This document shows positions 14,375 through 19,461 of a stretch of DNA of 19,461 nucleotides, piece after piece. The notes under the pieces were generated by a model, which saw only the letters and a program-made list of their open reading frames with translations, was not told the DNA's origin and did no database searches. How positions within the stretch are numbered: the first letter of the stretch is position 1; each line of letters opens with the position of its first letter. Source of the DNA: an uncultured Eubacteriales bacterium (lineage in GTDB: Bacteria; Bacillota; Clostridia; Peptostreptococcales; Anaerovoracaceae); contig CADBRY010000110.1 in NCBI GenBank assembly GCA_902797195.1, forward strand, positions 1 through 19,461, written 5' to 3'. A program made the position numbers and the translations under genes.

Positions 14375-14404
14375 AAAACGGGAGACCTTAAGGGCTCCCG
14401 TTTT
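14375..14404 (-). terminator. Rho-independent terminator after the YgjV-family gene
   Basis: AAAACGGGAG and CTCCCGTTTT form a perfect 10-bp stem, with a 10-base loop that itself contains the palindrome CCTTAAGG. It lies 27 bases after the stop of the thioesterase-hydrolase-YgjV operon. The A/T flanks make it symmetric, so it could also work in the plus direction, though no plus-strand gene ends there. Confidence 0.85.
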
Positions 14405-14430
14405 ATTTATGGTTTATGTGGGGCCGGTGT

Positions 14431-14967
14431 TCAGCCCTGAAAGTCAGGATCATCAAGTCCCTTCCAGCCAAAACGCACTATTGAGAAGATCACGGATCCC
14501 ATAATTATTATCTCCGTAAGAACCCCTCCGTAGGCATGGGAGATGATATCATACAGCATCCAGGCAGGTCCCACACAGACGATCTCCGAAAGCCTTACAA
14601 GTTTGGCGCTGTTGGTCCAAAAGGCAAAGGTCCCCACCGTGAAAGCTATGAATGGAAGTATGTCCAGCCAGCTGTTCCAGGTTATGATCATATAGATCAG
14701 ACTTGGAATGCAAAAGATTGGAGCGCAGCCCTTCCACTTCAGCCAGTTCCAGTCGTTTATCTTGAGGAGCAGCATGTTTCGAAGAATCTGCATTCCCATG
14801 TTGAACAGCCCTCCTGTCGCTCCCAGAAGGAAAAACTGTGTCCCGTAAAATACATTTGCTATGGATTGTATTATATAGAGGGCCCGGTTGGATTTTATCT
14901 GAAATGAAATAAAGAAACAGATGGTGGACAGAACTCCAAATCCGTTGGCTATTAATCTGATACCCAT
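14431..14967 (-). CDS. YgjV-family inner membrane protein
   Basis: A 178-residue polytopic membrane protein. About six hydrophobic helices are visible: FGVLSTICFFISFQ, LYIIQSIANVFYGTQFFLL, then a loop with GGLFNMGMQILRN, APIFCIPSLIYMII, LDILPFIAFTVGTFAFW, and IVCVGPAWMLYDII with a final EIIIMGSVIFSIVRF. The pattern matches the YgjV (Imp-YgjV) family, short multi-helix proteins of unknown role. It is the last gene of a three-gene operon, four bases after the nicotinamidase-like gene, and is followed by a strong terminator. The ribosome site is weak (GGGAATAG, well upstream of the ATG), so coupling to the upstream gene is likely. Association with a nicotinamidase-like enzyme hints at metabolite transport, but that is speculation. 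Confidence 0.75.
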   Translation of the reverse strand: MGIRLIANGFGVLSTICFFISFQIKSNRALYIIQSIANVFYGTQFFLLGATGGLFNMGMQILRNMLLLKINDWNWLKWKGCAPIFCIPSLIYMIITWNSWLDILPFIAFTVGTFAFWTNSAKLVRLSEIVCVGPAWMLYDIISHAYGGVLTEIIIMGSVIFSIVRFGWKGLDDPDFQG

Positions 14968-14971
14968 TTCT

Positions 14972-15502
14972 TTATTCTATTCCCGTAACGTTTACCTGAC
15001 ACATCTGCATTGTTTTAAGGGCTGCCGCATGGCTCTCCGGAGTAACTCCCGCACAGCAGGTCGCATCGGCGGAAACTTTGACCTCCGGCATCAGCGCCTT
15101 GAACAGGATCGCATTTGAGACCACGCATATATCCGTACATAGCCCAACCAGTTCGATCTCGATATCTTCTTTCATGGATATTTTCTGAAGGTCTTCTGCC
15201 AGAGCAATACTGCCAAAGACAGGTTTCTCATACTTCTTTGCCTTTGTGAGCATTTCATCGATATCGGACCTTATCTTCCACCCGTCGCTTCCTTTGATGC
15301 AGTGCTCTACCGGAAGATTTCTTCCCTCCTGGGTCTGCATGTAATTCTCATCATGGGTGTCCATAGTTGCATAAACGCAATCGGGGGGATACTGGGCTAT
15401 CTTCTTTTTTACGTTTTCGACTATTTTTACTGCCTCCGCCGTTCCCAGAGATCCGTCTATGAAATCATTCTGCATGTCTACGACTACCAAAATCTTTTTC
15501 AT
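14972..15502 (-). CDS. Cysteine hydrolase, isochorismatase/nicotinamidase family
   Basis: A 176-residue single-domain hydrolase. The triad is clear: Asp9 (VVVDMQNDF), Lys in KYEKPVFGS, and nucleophile Cys126 (LCTDICV). Between them, DTHDENY and LPVEHCIKGSDG resemble the metal-binding region of nicotinamidases (PncA), where Asp and His residues hold the metal. Nicotinamide deamidation for NAD salvage is therefore the best guess; other isochorismatase-like amidases remain possible. It is slightly short for PncA but complete. An excellent AAGGAGG site lies eight bases before the ATG, inside the last codons of the thioesterase gene (three-base gap). NAD recycling is interesting next to a possible TIR NAD hydrolase 10 kb away, but the two are in different operons. 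Confidence 0.85.
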   Translation of the reverse strand: MKKILVVVDMQNDFIDGSLGTAEAVKIVENVKKKIAQYPPDCVYATMDTHDENYMQTQEGRNLPVEHCIKGSDGWKIRSDIDEMLTKAKKYEKPVFGSIALAEDLQKISMKEDIEIELVGLCTDICVVSNAILFKALMPEVKVSADATCCAGVTPESHAAALKTMQMCQVNVTGIE

Positions 15503-15505
15503 GAT

Positions 15506-16009
15506 CTATTCCTCCTTATTACGTTCCTTGTGGGTGTCGGCGTTCAGATAGACCGACGCCGCAGTGGCGGCAAGTTTGCCCGTTTCTTCGATCACGGCTT
15601 CAGCCGTCAGCTGTATTATCCGCCTGCCTGCATTCGTTGCCTTTGCAGTTACCACGAGATAGTCACCCACCTTCACAGGTCTGATATATTTAACATCCAG
15701 ACTTACGGTTGGAGCAAAGTTTTCTCCCGCGAAGAATCTTGCCAGGGCCGCGATGGTGATATCAAATGCGGCGCAGATTATTCCTCCGTGAAGGTTTCCC
15801 ACTCTGTTGGCCTGCCAGGGAAGAACGGGAAAGACAAAGGTAAGGCTCCTGTCATCGTATGAGCCTCTTCCTTCTCTGCATTTCATCATTCCGTTCATGG
15901 TATCCTTCTGCAGTTCGTTGTTTTCGTAGAGGGTCCTCTCGATATGCTCTTCAAGAAGCCTTTGGCCCTCCGATGCTCCCGGATCCATTTTGTTGATCAT
16001 TTTTTCCAT
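15506..16009 (-). CDS. Hotdog-fold thioesterase, PaaI family
   Basis: A 167-residue protein with the PaaI-type acyl-CoA thioesterase pattern: NRVGNLHGGIICAAFD (HGG followed by the Asp of the active site), then SLDVKYIRPVKVGDYLVVTA and a final strand KLAATAASVYL. About 50 N-terminal residues of charged helix precede the fold. The substrate cannot be told from sequence. It is the first gene of the operon with the nicotinamidase-like and YgjV genes. ATG at 16007-16009 has GGAG seven bases upstream; a second in-frame ATG (MINKM) lies three codons on. A well-formed promoter lies 40-70 bases upstream. Confidence 0.85.
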   Translation of the reverse strand: MEKMINKMDPGASEGQRLLEEHIERTLYENNELQKDTMNGMMKCREGRGSYDDRSLTFVFPVLPWQANRVGNLHGGIICAAFDITIAALARFFAGENFAPTVSLDVKYIRPVKVGDYLVVTAKATNAGRRIIQLTAEAVIEETGKLAATAASVYLNADTHKERNKEE

Positions 16010-16048
16010 GGCAGATCTCCATTTATACTCAGGGATTTTCTCCTGCTC

Positions 16049-16077
16049 ATAATATCACATATGGAGTGCATTCACAA
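16049..16077 (-). promoter_or_regulatory. Promoter of the thioesterase operon
   Basis: On the minus strand TTGTGA (16072-16077), a 17-base spacer and TATTAT (16049-16054), with the TGN extension before the -10 (TGATATTAT). The leader would be about 33 bases and contains GGAG. Confidence 0.65.
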
Positions 16078-16081
16078 AAGT

Positions 16082-16111
16082 GTAACAAAAAAAACCACAT
16101 GATGGTATACT
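16082..16111 (+). promoter_or_regulatory. Promoter of the class V aminotransferase gene
   Basis: GTAACA (16082-16087), an 18-base spacer and TATACT (16106-16111), with an extended -10 TGG just before it. It lies back to back with the thioesterase promoter, whose -35 ends five bases away. The leader would be about 22 bases and include AGGAG. Confidence 0.6.
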
Positions 16112-16139
16112 GAAATCGAAAGGAGTGGGACCACTTGCA

Positions 16140-17279
16140 ATGATTTATCTGGATAATGCGGCCACATCATGGCCTAAACCCGAAGGTGTATATAGAGCGA
16201 TGGACGAATCCGTGCGCAGAGGAGGCAACGCAGGGAGATCTTCTTCTGAAAAGGCAAGAGCTGCTGCCGATGACATTAACGGCGCCAGAGCAGCCCTGGC
16301 AGAGCTCTTCCATGTCGCCGATCCCAATCGCATTGTTTTTGCACTTAACGCCACGGATGCCATCAACCTTGCGATCAACGGGATCCTTGAACCCGGAGAT
16401 CACGTGATAACCAGCCGGATGGAGCACAATGCTGTCACAAGGCCCCTCGCCTACCTTGAGGACAGAGGCGCCGCGGTCACGAAGGTCGCAACCGATCCGG
16501 TAAAGGGCGTTGATCTTGATGCCTTCAAAGAGGCTTTTAGAGACAACACCAGACTGGTGGTGATGACCCACGGATCAAACGTCACCGGTACTCTGAATCC
16601 CATTGAAGAAATTGGATCCATATGCCGTGAGAAAGGTGTGCCCTTCCTGGTGGATGCATCCCAGACGGCAGGCGCCGTTCCCATTGACGTTGTAAAGATG
16701 AACATAGACATGCTGGCCTTCCCGGGACATAAATCCCTCCTTGGTCCTACGGGGACCGGGGGGCTTTATGTTTCGGAAAATGTCAGCCCAAGACCGGTGC
16801 GTTCCGGAGGGACGGGAGTCTATTCCCAGGTCAGACTCCAGCCCGAAGAGCTTCCCTATCTCTATGAAGCAGGCACCCAGAACACCTGCGGCCTGGCAGG
16901 CCTTGCCGCCGGGGTCAGAGTCATACTGGAAAGATCGGTAAACAACATATTCTACGAAGAACAACAAAAACTTCAATATCTCATCGACGCACTGAAAAAC
17001 ATCCATGGCGTCACGATATACGGTCCTCTCTGCGGACCTAGGGCAGCGGCCCTTTCATTTAACATTGATGGTGTGGACTGTGCCGATGTGGCGATGATAC
17101 TTGAGACATCCTACGGCATCTCCGTCAGATCCGGTCTGCAGTGCGCTCCCGACACTCACCGACTGATAGGAACTATCGATGTGGGGGGAACAGTGAGAGT
17201 AAGTCCCGGTCTGTTTACGACCGGTGAAGATATGGATGTCTTTATAGAGGCTGTAAGAGATATAGCCCTGGAATCCTGA
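16140..17279 (+). CDS. Class V aminotransferase, cysteine desulfurase-like (SufS/EF2568-type)
   Basis: A 379-residue PLP enzyme. The start MIYLDNAATSWPKP is the family signature. PLP-binding features are MEHNA (ring-stacking His), THGSNVTG, DASQTAG and the Schiff-base Lys198 in FPGHKSLLGPTG. The C-terminal loop has Cys335 in RSGLQCAPDTH, the position of the persulfide-forming cysteine, and a following GTVRVSPG. It therefore probably removes sulfur from cysteine or selenium from selenocysteine; the shorter class resembling EF2568 is not proven to supply Fe-S clusters. ATG at 16140 fits the family; a GTG at 16125 overlaps the AGGAG site. AGGAG to ATG is about 14 bases, longer than usual. No SufU/IscU gene lies next to it. 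The next gene is convergent, 38 bases away. Confidence 0.9.
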   Translation: MIYLDNAATSWPKPEGVYRAMDESVRRGGNAGRSSSEKARAAADDINGARAALAELFHVADPNRIVFALNATDAINLAINGILEPGDHVITSRMEHNAVTRPLAYLEDRGAAVTKVATDPVKGVDLDAFKEAFRDNTRLVVMTHGSNVTGTLNPIEEIGSICREKGVPFLVDASQTAGAVPIDVVKMNIDMLAFPGHKSLLGPTGTGGLYVSENVSPRPVRSGGTGVYSQVRLQPEELPYLYEAGTQNTCGLAGLAAGVRVILERSVNNIFYEEQQKLQYLIDALKNIHGVTIYGPLCGPRAAALSFNIDGVDCADVAMILETSYGISVRSGLQCAPDTHRLIGTIDVGGTVRVSPGLFTTGEDMDVFIEAVRDIALES

Positions 17280-17317
17280 GGGAATCCTGACTTGGATCCT
17301 GAGAAACGGATCGTCTA

Positions 17318-18337
17318 TTATTCGACTTCCTCATCCACCTTTGGCTCGACAAGACGGCGGATCGTCTTGATTCCGCCCGGATCGTGGACGCCGGTTACGC
17401 ATATGCCTCTTCTGGAATTGTACGCGTGGACCACCTTGCCTCCGCCAATATACATGGCGTAGTGATGTCCGTAGAAAACCACATCTCCCGGTTCAGCTTC
17501 CGCAAGGGCAACGCCGCGACCTATGTTCTGAGCTCCGACTCGTGGCACTGCAGTATATCCGAAATGCCTGTATACGGAATAGATGAAACCTGAGCAGTCC
17601 GCTCCGTTGGTCAGACTTGTTCCTCCGTATCTGTAGGGATTGCCCACGAAGTTGAGGGCATAGTTGGCGACTCTGTTTCCGTCTCCCACTCCTATGGTGC
17701 TTCCGCTGTAATCCGCCCAGGCGGTATCTCTCGGACGTGCCTTAGTTCCCTTATGGATTATCTTGGATGTGGCGTCATTTATAATCGTCGAATTTACGGT
17801 CTTGGCATTGAGCACCGCTCCGTTTACGCTGATCACACGGTCTGTATCAACCTTGCTTCCATCGGCGCCTTCCTGAACGACCTTGGTGTTGTTCTCAAAC
17901 ATCTCATCGTTGGTCTCATACTCCGTCTCCGCCTCAACGTCGTTTACGTCGGAAACATCCGCTTTGATGGTGACGCAGAACAGAGGATCGTCGGTGCTGT
18001 TCTGTTCCAGCACATAGTCCACAGCCTCAGATTCTGAAAGGACCTCTTCGTTCATCTTATCCTTTTTGACGCCTGCCACCTTTGTGGTGATCTTCTTGTC
18101 CAGTACGATCTCGCTTACCTGGGCGCCCTTTGGGGTGTATTCGTCCATGACATCCTCTATGACCTTCTTGGCCGTTTCCTTGTCTTTGACCTTGAAGATT
18201 TCGGTGTCCCCTGCCTTTACAGCATAGACGGTTTCTATCTGTGCAATATATAACAAAACCGAGCCTGCTGCCAGCATGACAGCAAACACGGCGCAAAGTG
18301 CAATGAATATATTTCTGTGTCTTTCTATAAATAACAT
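17318..18337 (-). CDS. Membrane-anchored NlpC/P60 (C40) peptidase with G5-like domain
   Basis: A 339-residue secreted cell-wall hydrolase. An N-terminal hydrophobic anchor (about 8-34, IFIALCAVFAVMLAAGSVLLYI) follows a basic start. Residues about 40-130 form a region unlike any domain I can name. About 137-200 look like a G5 domain (TEYETND, NTKVVQEGADGS, VNGAVLNAKTV, ending KGTKARP). The C-terminal NlpC/P60 domain has Cys248 (ADCSGFIYSVYRHFG), His in HHYAMYIG and the downstream VVHAYN; the cut is expected in peptidoglycan stem peptides. ATG at 18335-18337 (MLFIERHRN) is preferred; an ATG six codons earlier would run through a TATAAT. No ribosome site is visible before either. It lies downstream of serS on the same strand, with 95 AT-rich bases between. 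Confidence 0.88.
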   Translation of the reverse strand: MLFIERHRNIFIALCAVFAVMLAAGSVLLYIAQIETVYAVKAGDTEIFKVKDKETAKKVIEDVMDEYTPKGAQVSEIVLDKKITTKVAGVKKDKMNEEVLSESEAVDYVLEQNSTDDPLFCVTIKADVSDVNDVEAETEYETNDEMFENNTKVVQEGADGSKVDTDRVISVNGAVLNAKTVNSTIINDATSKIIHKGTKARPRDTAWADYSGSTIGVGDGNRVANYALNFVGNPYRYGGTSLTNGADCSGFIYSVYRHFGYTAVPRVGAQNIGRGVALAEAEPGDVVFYGHHYAMYIGGGKVVHAYNSRRGICVTGVHDPGGIKTIRRLVEPKVDEEVE

Positions 18338-18343
18338 GTGTTG

Positions 18344-18349
18344 ATTATA
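18344..18349 (-). promoter_or_regulatory. Putative -10 element of the NlpC/P60 gene
   Basis: On the minus strand a perfect TATAAT ends exactly six bases before the preferred ATG at 18337. No convincing -35 is seen at 16-18 bases. The same spacing occurs at the response regulator gene. The six bases could also simply be codons if translation starts at 18355. Confidence 0.35.
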
Positions 18350-18432
18350 CAACATCTTGCTGTGGGATTAAACCGGTTCTTTTTACCAGTATAATATTTC
18401 CAATTATTGATTTTTTTCTCAACAGGGAATTA

Positions 18433-19461
<1,029 letters not shown>

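Noticed and set aside
17280..17317. Terminator between the aminotransferase and the NlpC/P60 gene
   Set aside because: Only a five-pair stem (GATCC...GGATC) is present, without a U-tract; too weak to call.
18370..18400. Terminator after serS
   Set aside because: The ACTGGT/ACCGGT hairpin has six pairs including a wobble and no run of U; read-through into the NlpC/P60 gene cannot be excluded.

Overview
The window looks like chromosomal DNA of an anaerobic member of the Bacillota (class Clostridia, possibly Lachnospiraceae-like). This is inferred from the dense operons, AGGAGG-type ribosome sites, sigma-A-type TTGACA/TATAAT promoters, frequent AGA and ATA codons, and gene types: an NHLP-type bacteriocin exporter pair, a LytS-like kinase with a BTAD-type regulator, and a zinc ribbon-YARHG protein. 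No genus can be fixed. No rRNA, tRNA, insertion sequence, CRISPR array or prophage gene was seen, and no stretch over 300 bases lacks a gene.

Region A (about 1-10476, all minus strand) is a long, tightly packed gene cluster. A good promoter at 10449-10476 precedes an OGG-type DNA glycosylase. Then come an ECF-type sigma factor, a C39 peptidase-containing ABC exporter, a second ABC exporter of the NHLP type, a 66-residue protein, a STAS-domain protein, a TIR-FHA-FHA protein, a membrane Ser/Thr kinase with a TPR-like tail, a four-helix membrane protein, and a zinc-ribbon protein with a GEP-rich tandem repeat that runs off the window. Most junctions overlap or lie within about 30 bases. The combination of peptide export, phospho-signalling (kinase writer, FHA reader), STAS and sigma factor is the most unusual thing here. 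The 66-residue protein carries a degenerate double-glycine-leader-like motif and is a candidate substrate or regulator.

Region B (10470-14404) starts with a divergently transcribed membrane-anchored cell-wall amidase. Its end overlaps tail to tail with a three-gene minus-strand operon: BTAD-type response regulator, 7-TM LytS-like histidine kinase, and zinc ribbon-TM-YARHG protein. A 239-base intergenic stretch upstream of the regulator holds a palindrome, a long inverted repeat and a terminator.

Region C (14375-17279) holds a thioesterase / nicotinamidase-like hydrolase / YgjV-family operon on the minus strand. It has a clear promoter and a clear terminator, and is divergent from a cysteine desulfurase-like class V aminotransferase on the plus strand.

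Region D (17318-19461) holds a membrane-anchored G5-NlpC/P60 cell-wall hydrolase and, upstream of it on the same strand, serS, whose start lies outside the window.

All functional calls rest on motif recognition by eye; no database search was run.
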